Source: Acholeplasmatales bacterium (GTDB lineage Bacteria; Bacillota_I; Bacilli_A; Acholeplasmatales; Anaeroplasmataceae). Taken from it: DNA of 35,802 nucleotides. Each line of letters begins with the position of its first letter. Within the stretch, counting starts at the first letter, position 1. The stretch lies in contig JAILPD010000029.1 of the NCBI GenBank assembly GCA_024690445.1, positions 1-35,802 of the forward strand, given 5' to 3'. A program made the translations under genes and the position numbers. This document shows, piece by piece, positions 1 to 7,552 of the stretch. A model generated the notes under the pieces. That model was not told the DNA's origin, searched no databases, and saw nothing but the letters and a program-made list of their open reading frames with translations.

Positions 1-151
1 TAAGGGTGCTACAGTAACAGCTAAGGTTGAAAAGCATGGTAGAGGCGAGAAGATTGTTATCTTCAAGTATAAGCCAAAGAAGCATTCAGCTAGCAAGAAG
101 GGTCATCGTCAAGCTTACACAAAGTTAGTTATTGAAGCAATTAATGCTTAA
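1..151 (+). CDS. rplU: 50S ribosomal protein L21, C-terminal end (5' truncated)
   Basis: The window opens inside this gene. Reading from base 2 gives about 49 codons ending at TAA (149-151), with the typical L21 tail: a [11 protein letters not shown] segment, then [10 protein letters not shown] and [12 protein letters not shown]21 binds 23S rRNA in the large subunit. It is followed after only 5 bases by prp and then rpmA, the conserved Firmicutes order rplU-prp-rpmA. Lysines are almost all AAG, unlike the AAA-rich genes further along, which fits strong expression. The start and promoter lie outside the window. Confidence 0.95.
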   Translation, partial: KGATVTAKVEKHGRGEKIVIFKYKPKKHSASKKGHRQAYTKLVIEAINA

Positions 152-156
152 TAATT

Positions 157-453
157 ATGACAAAAATTAGTATTAAAGAAGTAGATAATAAATTTAATGT
201 TGTAGTAGATGGACATGCAGATTTCAAAAATTTTGGAAAAGATATTGTATGTGCAGGAATTTCTACAGCGTTAACAATGACTATAAATGCTCTTGATAAT
301 CTAGGTTACAACATTATTGGATTAGAAATGAGCGAAGGATATTCTACATTTACAGTAGAATCAAATGACATTACAGCAGCAATCATTAAAACATTTAGTG
401 AATTTGCTAAGCAAATGTCAGAAGATCATCCTAAAAATGTAAAAATTGTTTAA
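157..453 (+). CDS. prp: Ribosomal-processing cysteine protease Prp (YsxB family)
   Basis: 98 residues, the usual size for the family. Prp removes the N-terminal extension of ribosomal protein L27 in Firmicutes and relatives. The two catalytic residues are visible: His20 in DGHADF and Cys32 in DIVCAGIS. It sits between rplU and rpmA, its known position, and the L27 encoded just downstream carries the extension it cuts. The ATG is 5 bases after the rplU stop with no clear Shine-Dalgarno site, so translation probably depends on ribosomes finishing rplU. Older annotations call this family a hypothetical ribosomal protein (YsxB). Function is from family knowledge plus conserved context. Confidence 0.93.
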   Translation: MTKISIKEVDNKFNVVVDGHADFKNFGKDIVCAGISTALTMTINALDNLGYNIIGLEMSEGYSTFTVESNDITAAIIKTFSEFAKQMSEDHPKNVKIV

Positions 454-468
454 ATGGAGGATTATACG

Positions 469-756
469 ATGTTAGTAAGATTTAATTTGCAGTTATTCGC
501 ATCTAAAAAAGGTGTAGGTTCTACTAAGAACGGCCGTGATTCTGAAGCTAAGCGTCTTGGTGCTAAGGCATCTGATGGCGAAGTAGTATCAGCTGGTTCA
601 ATTTTATATCGTCAAAGAGGTACTAGAGTTTTCCCTGGTGCTAACGTTGGTCGTGGTGGAGATGACACTTTATTCGCTAAGGTTGCTGGTACTGTTAAAT
701 TCGAGCGTAAGGGTAGAGATAAGAAGCAAGTTTCTGTTTACCCTGTTGAAGCTTAA
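469..756 (+). CDS. rpmA: 50S ribosomal protein L27, precursor with N-terminal extension
   Basis: 95 residues, full length. I chose the ATG at 469 because GGAGG (456-460) lies 8 bases before it; an in-frame ATG at 454 would overlap its own Shine-Dalgarno site. The protein begins [10 protein letters not shown] followed by [11 protein letters not shown]. The first ten residues match the cleavable leader found in Firmicutes L27, and cutting between Phe10 and Ala11 leaves a mature N-terminus equivalent to that of E. coli L27, which reaches the peptidyl-transferase centre. The signatures [10 protein letters not shown] and [12 protein letters not shown] are present. It is followed directly by a terminator. 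Confidence 0.96.
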   Translation: MLVRFNLQLFASKKGVGSTKNGRDSEAKRLGAKASDGEVVSAGSILYRQRGTRVFPGANVGRGGDDTLFAKVAGTVKFERKGRDKKQVSVYPVEA

Positions 757-774
757 TTAATAGTTATTCTTATT

Positions 775-808
775 GCCCGATTTTTTTATCGGGCATTTAT
801 TTTTATTT
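775..808 (+). terminator. Rho-independent terminator after rpmA
   Basis: GCCCGAT (775-781) pairs with ATCGGGC (788-794) around a six-T loop, followed by a T-rich stretch to about 808. The obgE Shine-Dalgarno site starts at 811, so no room is left for an obgE promoter downstream of the hairpin. Confidence 0.82.
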
Positions 809-825
809 GAAGGGAGGCTTTTATT

Positions 826-2100
826 ATGTTCATAGATTTAGCTAAGATTGAAGTTGAAGCTGGTAAAGGCGGAGATGGAATTGTTGCATATAGAAGAGAG
901 CTTAAAGTAGAACGCGGTGGACCATATGGTGGAAACGGCGGAAAAGGAGGCTCTGTTATATTTGTGGGTGATGAGGGATTATCTACATTATTAGATTTAA
1001 GATATAACCCGAAAATAAAAGCAGTTCCTGGAGAAAAAGGCAGAAATAAAGGACAATATGGTGCTAATGCTGATGACACATATATTAGAGTCCCTGTAGG
1101 AACAACAATATTTGATGATGAAACAAATAAGGTTATTTGTGATATCACAGAGAATAAGCAAGAGTTTGTTGTATGTAAGGGTGGCCGTGGAGGCCGTGGT
1201 AATTTAGCTTTAGCTAATGGTACATATAAATGTCCTGATTTCTGTGAAAAGGGAGAACCAGGAGAAAAGAAAACAGTCAGATGTGAGCTTAGAGTTTTAG
1301 CTGACTGTGGACTTGTTGGATTCCCTTCAGTTGGTAAATCAACATTAATAGCAGCTGTGTCTTCAGCAAGACCAAAGATTGCTGCATATCATTTTACAAC
1401 TTTAGTTCCAAATTTAGGTATGGTTAGATTACCTGATGGAAGAGACTTCGTAATGGCTGACCTTCCTGGTATCATTGAAGGTGCTCATGAAGGAGCAGGA
1501 TTAGGACTACAATTCCTTCGTCATATTGAAAGATGTAAGGTTATTGTCCATATCATAGATATGGCATCAGTAGATGGAAGAGATCCATATGAAGATTTTA
1601 AGATTATAAATAGTGAGCTTAAAGAATATAAGATGAACTTATCTAAGCGTCCTATGATTATCGTTGCTAATAAAATGGATTTGCCTGGAGCTAAGGAAAA
1701 CTTAGAAGAATTTAAGAAGCATGTTGATCTACCTGTTATAGAAATTTCAGCAATGGCTCATGATAATTTAAATGAATTATTATATAAGATTGCTGATACG
1801 CTTGAGACTACTGAGGCATTCTCTTTATTCGAAGAGGATGAATTAGATGTAGTTGAATATACATTTAAAGAAGAAGAAAAACCATTTGTCATCGAAAAGC
1901 AAGATGATGGTGTTTATAATGTAAGTGGAAAGAAGATTGAAAAGATTTTTGCTATGACAGATTTTGATTCTGATATTGCAAGAGCTCGTTTTGCTCGTCA
2001 ATTAAGAAGCTTTGGTGTTGATGATGAGTTAAGAAAGCTCGGAGTACAAAACGGAGATTTAGTAAGAATCTTAGATTTTGAATTCGAATTTATAGACTAA
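826..2100 (+). CDS. obgE: Obg GTPase (ribosome assembly / stress GTPase)
   Basis: 424 residues, close to the B. subtilis protein. Three domains are visible. The glycine-rich OBG fold (about 1-158) has repeated GG motifs such as GGPYGGNGGKGG and GGRGGRGN. The GTPase domain (about 159-330) has G1 GFPSVGKST (165-173), G3 DLPGIIEGA and G4 NKMD. A C-terminal OCT domain (about 345-424) has the family end LVRILDFEFEF. Obg binds the 50S subunit late in assembly and responds to (p)ppGpp. The start has a strong AGGGAGG site (811-817). It follows rplU-prp-rpmA in the order seen in many Firmicutes. A terminator separates it from rpmA, so its transcription probably depends on read-through or on a promoter inside rpmA. 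Confidence 0.97.
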   Translation: MFIDLAKIEVEAGKGGDGIVAYRRELKVERGGPYGGNGGKGGSVIFVGDEGLSTLLDLRYNPKIKAVPGEKGRNKGQYGANADDTYIRVPVGTTIFDDETNKVICDITENKQEFVVCKGGRGGRGNLALANGTYKCPDFCEKGEPGEKKTVRCELRVLADCGLVGFPSVGKSTLIAAVSSARPKIAAYHFTTLVPNLGMVRLPDGRDFVMADLPGIIEGAHEGAGLGLQFLRHIERCKVIVHIIDMASVDGRDPYEDFKIINSELKEYKMNLSKRPMIIVANKMDLPGAKENLEEFKKHVDLPVIEISAMAHDNLNELLYKIADTLETTEAFSLFEEDELDVVEYTFKEEEKPFVIEKQDDGVYNVSGKKIEKIFAMTDFDSDIARARFARQLRSFGVDDELRKLGVQNGDLVRILDFEFEFID

Positions 2101-2128
2101 AAAAATGGTGTTTCAAGCACCATTTTTT
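2101..2128. terminator. Bidirectional terminator between obgE and the convergent gene
   Basis: AAAAATGGTG (2101-2110) pairs with CACCATTTTT (2118-2127) around TTTCAAG. The A-run on one arm and T-run on the other give each strand a hairpin ending in T residues, so it can end obgE and the - strand gene, whose TAA lies in the T-run. Confidence 0.82.
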
Positions 2129-2723
2129 AATTTATTTCAGCTAATTGTTCAATATATGATTTATATTCCTCATCAGTTAGTATTTCCATTTGGCTAATCT
2201 TTAATATATTATTTTCTTTAGCCATATATACTAAATCATCTAAGTTATCTGGAATGTAATCTGCCATATATACATTTACCATTTTGGCATCCTCTAAAAC
2301 TTTAGCATAGATTTTAGTATGTCCTGAAATAGCAACATATTCATCATCTATTATTGCAACAGGAATATATACTTCCTTATCCTCTAGATATTTTGATACG
2401 GCATCTAATCTTTCTTTATTAATAAAGAATTTAGATGGTTGGATTATTTTAATTGGAAGCTTAAATGTATATGTATCATCAAATGCTCTATAGTATGTTC
2501 TATCTTCATTATAGAAGATATTGATATATCCAAAATATTTTCTGAATTCCTCAATTACGGTATCAACTAATGTGATTCTATCGTATTTGATATAGGCTTC
2601 AAAGCCTCTAATATCGAATTCAAAATGATATTTTATCTTATTTTCAATTACTGTAAAGCATTGACCTAATAATCTATTTTTTGTTGTATACACGGGACTT
2701 TCGTAATCTCTTATAATTTTCAT
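2127..2723 (-). CDS. Uncharacterised protein with a ParB/sulfiredoxin-like segment
   Basis: I do not recognise this 198-residue protein by name. The start at 2723 is chosen because a good - strand promoter (-35 2762-2767, -10 2739-2744) places the transcript start near 2732, so longer in-frame versions from 2771 cannot be made from it. A short GGTGA motif precedes the ATG. No signal peptide or membrane segment is seen. The C-terminal third has YIPVAIIDDEYVAISGHTKI followed by a helix and VNVYMADY. That resembles the ParB N-terminal/sulfiredoxin fold, where a GHTR-type loop sits in the active or nucleotide site. The usual partners of ParB (parA, parS) are absent, so a chromosome-partition role is unlikely. 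It is divergent from the ABC exporter genes and could be functionally linked, but nothing proves that. Confidence 0.7.
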   Translation of the reverse strand: MKIIRDYESPVYTTKNRLLGQCFTVIENKIKYHFEFDIRGFEAYIKYDRITLVDTVIEEFRKYFGYINIFYNEDRTYYRAFDDTYTFKLPIKIIQPSKFFINKERLDAVSKYLEDKEVYIPVAIIDDEYVAISGHTKIYAKVLEDAKMVNVYMADYIPDNLDDLVYMAKENNILKISQMEILTDEEYKSYIEQLAEIN

Positions 2724-2738
2724 AACATCACCATGAAA

Positions 2739-2767
2739 ATTATAACAATAAGTATAGATTATTTCAA
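2739..2767 (-). promoter_or_regulatory. Sigma-A-type promoter for the - strand gene ending at 2127
   Basis: Read on the - strand: TTGAAA (2767-2762), 17 bases, TATAAT (2744-2739). The inferred start near 2732 gives a leader of only about 10 bases before the ATG at 2723. Confidence 0.72.
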
Positions 2768-2831
2768 ACAAATGTTCTACAATAAATATTGGACTGTGAG
2801 TCTTAAATTTAAAGAAGGGGGACGGATTATT

Positions 2832-4628
2832 ATGTTATTTGAAAAACACATGAGAAAATATTATAAAAAATATTTTCTTTTATATATAATTGGAATTATC
2901 TCCCTAGTAGCTGTCGATGTGGCTCAGTTATTCATTCCTGAATTTTTGGGAGATATAGTAAATATATTAACTGATAAGCCAGCTGACGCTAGTAATCAAT
3001 TATTAAGAATTACTATTTGGATTATATCTATTGCTATAGTAATGTTCTTAGGAAGAATGCTATGGAGATTTGCCTTATTTAATGCCTCAATTAGAATAGA
3101 GTCTGGCATGAGACATGAGATGTTTCAAAAGGCAACTAGATTATCACAAAAATATTATCATGAAAATAAGGTTGGTTCAATCATGTCATGGTTTACTACT
3201 GACCTTGAGCAAATAGAAGAATACTGTGGTTTTGGTACTGTAACTATAGTAGATGCATTTTTCTTAGGTTTACTAGTTATTATTAGGATGGTACAGCTTG
3301 ATTGGGTATTATCAATTATCGCATTTATTCCAATGATTTTAATCATTGTATGGGGATTCTTAATTGAAAAATATATGTCAATTAAATGGAAGAATCGTCA
3401 AGAACAATTCGATAAGCTTTATGACTTTACTCAAGAAACATTTACAGGTATTAGAGTAATTAAAGCGTTCGTTAAAGAAACAGCTGAATTACATGCTTTC
3501 GCAAAGATTGCGAAAAAGAATAAAGAAACAAATATATCATTTGCTAGAATTTCAGTTTTATTCGATGTATTAATTGAATTAATTATCGCGGCTATTATGT
3601 CATTAGTATTAGGTGTTGGTGGCTATGTCGTATATAAATATGCAAGTGGAGATCCAGTAATTATCTTTAATCATACAGTTAATTTAAATGCTGGTGGTTT
3701 AGTTGCCTTCATTAGTTATTTTGATACATTAATTTGGCCATTAATTGCCATGGGTTCAATTGTTGCTATGAGAAGTAGAGCTAAAACATCATTAAAGCGT
3801 GTTGCGGAATTCTTAGATACTGAAGAGGATGTAAGAAATTGTGATAATCCATATGTATTAAATGATGTTAAAGGTAAAATCACTTTTAAGAATTTTACAT
3901 TCTCATATCCTGATGCTAAAGAAATTAGTTATTTAAAGGATGTATCATTTGAAATAAATCCAGGTGAAAAGATTGGTATTATTGGAAAGATTGGCTGTGG
4001 AAAGACAACATTAGTTAATTCATTATTAAGATTATATAATGTTCCAAAGGGTTCTATTTTTATTGATGGTCATGACATAATGGAATGTGATATTAAATCT
4101 ATTAGAGATGCGATAGGATATGTTCCACAGGATAATTTCTTATTCTCTGATAAAATCACTAATAATATCGCATTTAGCGATAGAAAGAAGGATACTGTAG
4201 CGGTTAGAAACGCCGCTAAGTTTGCCGATGTTGATGATAATATCATTAATTTTAAGGATGGTTATGATACAGTATCAGGTGAACGTGGTGTTACATTATC
4301 AGGTGGTCAAAAACAAAGAATCTCTATTGCTAGAGCCTATATTAAAGACGCTCCTATTATGATAATGGATGATTCAGTTTCTGCTGTTGATGTAAAAACA
4401 GAAGAAACAATTCTTAAGAATATTAATGAAAAAAGAGATGGTAAGACTACAATAGTTATTGCCTCTAGAGTTTCAACTGTATCTCATTTAGATAAAATAT
4501 TAGTTTTAAATAATGGTGAGGTTGAAGCCTTTGATACTCCAAAGAATTTAATGAATATTTCTGAAACATATAAAAAGATGGTATATCTTCAGGAACTTGA
4601 AAAAGAAGTTGAAGGAGGTGCTATCTAA
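2832..4628 (+). CDS. ABC exporter half-transporter with degenerate ATPase site (BmrC/TM287-like)
   Basis: 598 residues: a six-helix ABC-type transmembrane domain (about 1-320) and a nucleotide-binding domain (about 350-598). The ATG at 2832 follows a strong AGAAGGGGG site; the in-frame extension to 2733 covers the divergent promoter and is not convincing. Walker A is GKIGCGKT (385-392) and the signature LSGGQ (489-493) is intact. The catalytic glutamate after Walker B is Asp514 (MDDS), and the switch histidine is replaced by Ser545 (IASRVS). This is the pattern of the degenerate partner in heterodimeric exporters such as BmrC/BmrD, LmrC/LmrD and TM287/TM288, which usually extrude drugs or lipophilic molecules. 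Its stop overlaps the next gene's start by one base (TAATG), indicating coupled translation. Confidence 0.93.
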   Translation: MLFEKHMRKYYKKYFLLYIIGIISLVAVDVAQLFIPEFLGDIVNILTDKPADASNQLLRITIWIISIAIVMFLGRMLWRFALFNASIRIESGMRHEMFQKATRLSQKYYHENKVGSIMSWFTTDLEQIEEYCGFGTVTIVDAFFLGLLVIIRMVQLDWVLSIIAFIPMILIIVWGFLIEKYMSIKWKNRQEQFDKLYDFTQETFTGIRVIKAFVKETAELHAFAKIAKKNKETNISFARISVLFDVLIELIIAAIMSLVLGVGGYVVYKYASGDPVIIFNHTVNLNAGGLVAFISYFDTLIWPLIAMGSIVAMRSRAKTSLKRVAEFLDTEEDVRNCDNPYVLNDVKGKITFKNFTFSYPDAKEISYLKDVSFEINPGEKIGIIGKIGCGKTTLVNSLLRLYNVPKGSIFIDGHDIMECDIKSIRDAIGYVPQDNFLFSDKITNNIAFSDRKKDTVAVRNAAKFADVDDNIINFKDGYDTVSGERGVTLSGGQKQRISIARAYIKDAPIMIMDDSVSAVDVKTEETILKNINEKRDGKTTIVIASRVSTVSHLDKILVLNNGEVEAFDTPKNLMNISETYKKMVYLQELEKEVEGGAI

Positions 4629-6391
4629 TGGAAGAGGAATTATTAAAATTAAAGGGAGATAAGAAAATCCCAACAAGAATCTTGCTAAAACGTACAATGA
4701 AGTATGTTAGGCCAGAAATAATTTCATTTATAGTAGCTTTAGTATTATTAATAGCTAACGTAGTATTAGATCTATATTTGCCTTTAGTAGTAGAAGATAT
4801 TACTAATAATGTTACATCAGGCAATATGAATTTAGATAGAATAATAACAATGGCAGTTGTCTATTTTGCGATAATGCTTGTTTCGATGATAACATTGTAT
4901 TTAGAATCAATGATATTGCAACATGCAGGTCAAAAGATTATTTATAATCTAAGAATAGATGTCTTTACTCATATTGAGAATATGAGTCAACATCAATTTG
5001 ATGAAATGCCAGTAGGCTCACTAGTAACAAGAGTAGCTTCATATACTCAATCAATGAGTGATTTCTTTACAAATGTAATTGTTAGAGTATTTAAGAATAT
5101 TTTATATATTGCTGGTGTATTATCTGTAATGTTCTATCTTTCATACAAGATTACATTATTTATGCTAATTTCAGTAGCACTAGTTGCTATTTCATCATTC
5201 ATTTTCTCAAGAGCAGTATCAAAGAGATTTAGAATTGAAAGAAGAGCTTTATCTGATTTAAATACTTATTTAAATGAGAATTTATCTGGTATGAAGATTA
5301 CTCAAATCTTTAACCAAGAGGATTTTAAGGATTCTGAATTTAAGGAAAAGAATGATTTCTTAAGAAAATCTAGATTTAATTCAATTACATGCTTCGCATT
5401 ATATAGACCATTTATTACATTGGTATATATTTTGAGTGTTGCTGTATGTTTCTATTTAGGATTTGAATATGGAATGCTTGCTGGTTCTGTAGTTGCATAC
5501 TATATGTACTTATCTAAATTCTTTAACCCAATTCAAGAGTTGGCAGATGAATTAAATCAAATTCAAAAGGCATTAACAGCTAGCGAAAGATTGTTTAATT
5601 TAATGGATGTTATGCCTGAGGTTAGAGATAGAGAAGATGCTATCGATATCGAAAAGTTCGAAGGTAAGATTGAATTTAGAAATGTATGGTTTGCATATAA
5701 TAGTGATGATTGGATTTTAAAGGATGTATCATTCGTTATTAATCCAAAGGAAAGCTGTGCCTTTGTTGGTGCGACCGGTGCCGGTAAGACTACAATTTTA
5801 GGATTGATAGTTAGAAATTATGAAATTCAGAAGGGCCAGATTTTAATTGACGATGTTGATATTACAAAGATCAAAATAAAATCATTAAGACGTGCAATTG
5901 GCCAAATGTTACAAGATGTATTCTTATTTTCTGGTTCAATTAGAGATAATATTACATTACATGATACAAGTTATAGTGATGAAAAGATATTAGAAACATG
6001 TAAATATGTTAACGCAGATTCATTTATTTCTAAATTACCTAAGGGATTAGATGAAGAAGTAATAGAACGTGGTGAAAATTTCTCACAAGGTCAAAGACAA
6101 TTATTGTCATTTGCTAGAACTGTATTATCAGAGCCTCAAATCTTAATTTTGGATGAGGCAACTGCGAATATTGATACTGAAACAGAAGTATTAATTCAAG
6201 AATCATTAGAGAAGATAAAAAATATAGGAACTATGCTTGTAGTAGCTCATAGATTATCTACTATCCAGCATGCTGACCAAATAATAGTTCTTCAAAAGGG
6301 TGAAATAATTGAAAGAGGAAATCACCAAGAGCTATTATCACATCATGGACATTACTATAAATTATATAAGCTTCAATTCGAAGAAAGATAA
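4628..6391 (+). CDS. ABC exporter half-transporter with consensus ATPase residues (BmrD/TM288-like)
   Basis: 587 residues: transmembrane domain (about 25-325) plus nucleotide-binding domain. Walker A GATGAGKT (381-388), Walker B ending LDEAT with catalytic Glu510, and switch His541 (VAHRLST) are all canonical, but the signature is FSQGQ (485-489) rather than LSGGQ. That complements the upstream protein: this chain's Walker motifs face the partner's good LSGGQ (active site), while the partner's poor Walker B/switch face this FSQGQ (degenerate site). FSQGQ is also found in TM288-type chains. GGAGGT (4613-4618) inside the upstream gene is the ribosome site. The substrate cannot be read from the sequence; multidrug export is the usual guess for this class. 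Confidence 0.94.
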   Translation: MEEELLKLKGDKKIPTRILLKRTMKYVRPEIISFIVALVLLIANVVLDLYLPLVVEDITNNVTSGNMNLDRIITMAVVYFAIMLVSMITLYLESMILQHAGQKIIYNLRIDVFTHIENMSQHQFDEMPVGSLVTRVASYTQSMSDFFTNVIVRVFKNILYIAGVLSVMFYLSYKITLFMLISVALVAISSFIFSRAVSKRFRIERRALSDLNTYLNENLSGMKITQIFNQEDFKDSEFKEKNDFLRKSRFNSITCFALYRPFITLVYILSVAVCFYLGFEYGMLAGSVVAYYMYLSKFFNPIQELADELNQIQKALTASERLFNLMDVMPEVRDREDAIDIEKFEGKIEFRNVWFAYNSDDWILKDVSFVINPKESCAFVGATGAGKTTILGLIVRNYEIQKGQILIDDVDITKIKIKSLRRAIGQMLQDVFLFSGSIRDNITLHDTSYSDEKILETCKYVNADSFISKLPKGLDEEVIERGENFSQGQRQLLSFARTVLSEPQILILDEATANIDTETEVLIQESLEKIKNIGTMLVVAHRLSTIQHADQIIVLQKGEIIERGNHQELLSHHGHYYKLYKLQFEER

Positions 6392-6393
6392 TT

Positions 6394-6420
6394 GGTACGA
6401 TTTAATCGTACCTTTTATTA
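6394..6420 (+). terminator. Terminator of the ABC exporter operon
   Basis: GGTACGAT (6394-6401) pairs perfectly with ATCGTACC (6405-6412) around a 3-base loop, followed by TTTTATTATT. Confidence 0.85.
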
Positions 6421-6429
6421 TTTATTCTA

Positions 6430-6591
6430 ATGTGCTATCATTTTATTAGAGATACTAGATATAATCCAGATATGGTTAAGATTATTGATGATTATGCATT
6501 AAAAGAATATTTAGATCAATTAACTGGTGAAAAAAGAGCTGAAATATATTATGATGTATATGTTAAAATAATTAATCATTTAAAGAAATAG
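6430..6591 (+). CDS. Small open reading frame, 53 residues, unknown
   Basis: An ATG-to-TAG frame of 53 residues beginning MCYHFIRDTRYNPDMV and ending VKIINHLKK. Composition and codon use (GAT, GAA, AAA, TTA) look like those of real genes here rather than random sequence. However, there is no convincing ribosome site, and it starts 10 bases after a terminator with no visible promoter. It ends 8 bases before the next gene, so the two may be transcribed together. It could be a genuine small protein, or the 3' remnant of a longer gene whose front was lost. I recognise no family. Confidence 0.4.
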   Translation: MCYHFIRDTRYNPDMVKIIDDYALKEYLDQLTGEKRAEIYYDVYVKIINHLKK

Positions 6592-6599
6592 GTAGAAGT

Positions 6600-6944
6600 A
6601 TGAAGGAAATAAAATTAAAAATTGATAAACGTTTTGAAACAAAATTCATTATTAAAAAGGAATTAGAATTAGATTCTGATATTAAAAGAAACTTAATTAC
6701 TAAGCAATTTAAATCTGGTTCTAAAACTACATATTTTTATATGTATGAAGAATATTATAAAAGAACTAATTCTGATTTAACTGTTACATTATTTGTGTTA
6801 GAAACACCAGATTTTACTGAAATAGAAATGTATTCATCTGGTGGTGGAGTAGGCATTTCATCTAGTAGCTTTGGTAGTGAGGCAGCCTCATTAAAGACAT
6901 TTAAAAAGCTTTTTATTGAAGAAGGATTCTACGTTGTTGAATAA
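6600..6944 (+). CDS. Small conserved-looking protein, DUF6054-like
   Basis: 114 residues, soluble, with no signal or membrane segment. The N-terminal half is lysine-rich and charged. The C-terminal half has a beta-strand pattern with VTLFVLETPDFTEIEM, then SSGGGVGISSSSFGSEAASL and a final helix. The order VTLF, SGGG, FG-E, then a helix resembles the DUF6054 family of small Firmicutes proteins of unknown function; I assign this from memory of the pattern with limited confidence. A weak AGG-type ribosome site lies about 7 bases upstream. It is followed by its own terminator. No function is suggested by its neighbours. Confidence 0.72.
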   Translation: MKEIKLKIDKRFETKFIIKKELELDSDIKRNLITKQFKSGSKTTYFYMYEEYYKRTNSDLTVTLFVLETPDFTEIEMYSSGGGVGISSSSFGSEAASLKTFKKLFIEEGFYVVE

Positions 6945-6950
6945 TCTATG

Positions 6951-6978
6951 AAAAGACCTTTATAGGTCTTTTATTTTT
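6951..6978 (+). terminator. Terminator after the DUF6054-like gene
   Basis: AAAAGACCT (6951-6959) pairs with AGGTCTTTT (6964-6972), loop TTAT, tail ATTTTT. Confidence 0.82.
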
Positions 6979-6993
6979 GAAACTTAGTTACAA

Positions 6994-7022
6994 TTGAAAG
7001 AGAGTCTGTTTTGTGATAAAAT
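6994..7022 (+). promoter_or_regulatory. Promoter of the Lrp regulator / aminotransferase operon
   Basis: TTGAAA (6994-6999), a 17-base spacer, TAAAAT (7017-7022), with a TGA triplet just before the -10 (extended -10). This fixes the regulator's start at 7057: the in-frame TTG at 6994 is the -35 box itself. Confidence 0.78.
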
Positions 7023-7056
7023 AGTTTCAAATATTGTTTTAAGGGGGTATCTTATT

Positions 7057-7551
7057 ATGAATGAATTAATAAGAGAAAAAATTCTTAGAAATTTAGAGGC
7101 AAATAGTAGAATTGATTTACATGATTTATCAGTTATGCTTGGTCTTAAAGAGGCGGAAGTCGCGAACGAGATTGCCGAAATGGAAAAAGAACATATCATT
7201 TGTGGATACACTACCTTAATTAACTGGGATAATACAGATAAGGAAATCGTAACTGCTTTAATTGAGGTTAAGGTTACTCCACAACGTGGTATTGGCTTTG
7301 ACTCAATTGCGGAAAGAGTTGCTAAATTCCCTGAAGTTACATCAGTATATTTAATGTCTGGTGGCTTTGACTTCATGGTATTAATTGAAGGAAAATCTAT
7401 GAAGGAGATTGCTAGATTCGTCTTTGATAAATTGTCTACTTTAGAGACAGTTAATTCAACTTCAACACATTTCGTTTTAAAGAAGTATAAGGATCATGGT
7501 GTTGATTTAGTTGATACTAAGAAGGATGAAAGAATGCTAGTAAGTGCATAA
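7057..7551 (+). CDS. Lrp/AsnC-family transcriptional regulator (AlaR-like)
   Basis: 164 residues, the normal length for the family. The N-terminal winged helix-turn-helix (about 1-60) contains NSRIDLHDLSVMLGLKEAEV. The C-terminal RAM/AsnC effector domain (about 65-150) contains ALIEVKVTPQRGIGFDSIAE and the SGGFDFMVLIEG strand pair. These proteins form dimers or octamers whose DNA binding responds to amino acids. The start follows AAGGGGGT. One base separates its stop from the aminotransferase ATG. The same pairing occurs in B. subtilis as alaR (yugG) and alaT (yugH), where the regulator controls an alanine-forming transaminase. By analogy it probably controls this operon in response to an amino acid; the exact ligand is inference. 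Confidence 0.9.
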   Translation: MNELIREKILRNLEANSRIDLHDLSVMLGLKEAEVANEIAEMEKEHIICGYTTLINWDNTDKEIVTALIEVKVTPQRGIGFDSIAERVAKFPEVTSVYLMSGGFDFMVLIEGKSMKEIARFVFDKLSTLETVNSTSTHFVLKKYKDHGVDLVDTKKDERMLVSA

Positions 7552-7552
7552 A

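Noticed and set aside
786..1148. Open frame on the - strand opposite obgE
   Set aside because: It mirrors the glycine-rich OBG codons (giving Pro/Ser-rich sequence), has no ribosome site, and overlaps a clear gene. Other opposite-strand frames inside real genes were left out for the same reason.
2733..2831. 33-residue N-terminal extension of the first ABC exporter protein
   Set aside because: It covers the divergent promoter and has no ribosome site, whereas the ATG at 2832 has a strong one and gives the normal ABC half-transporter length.
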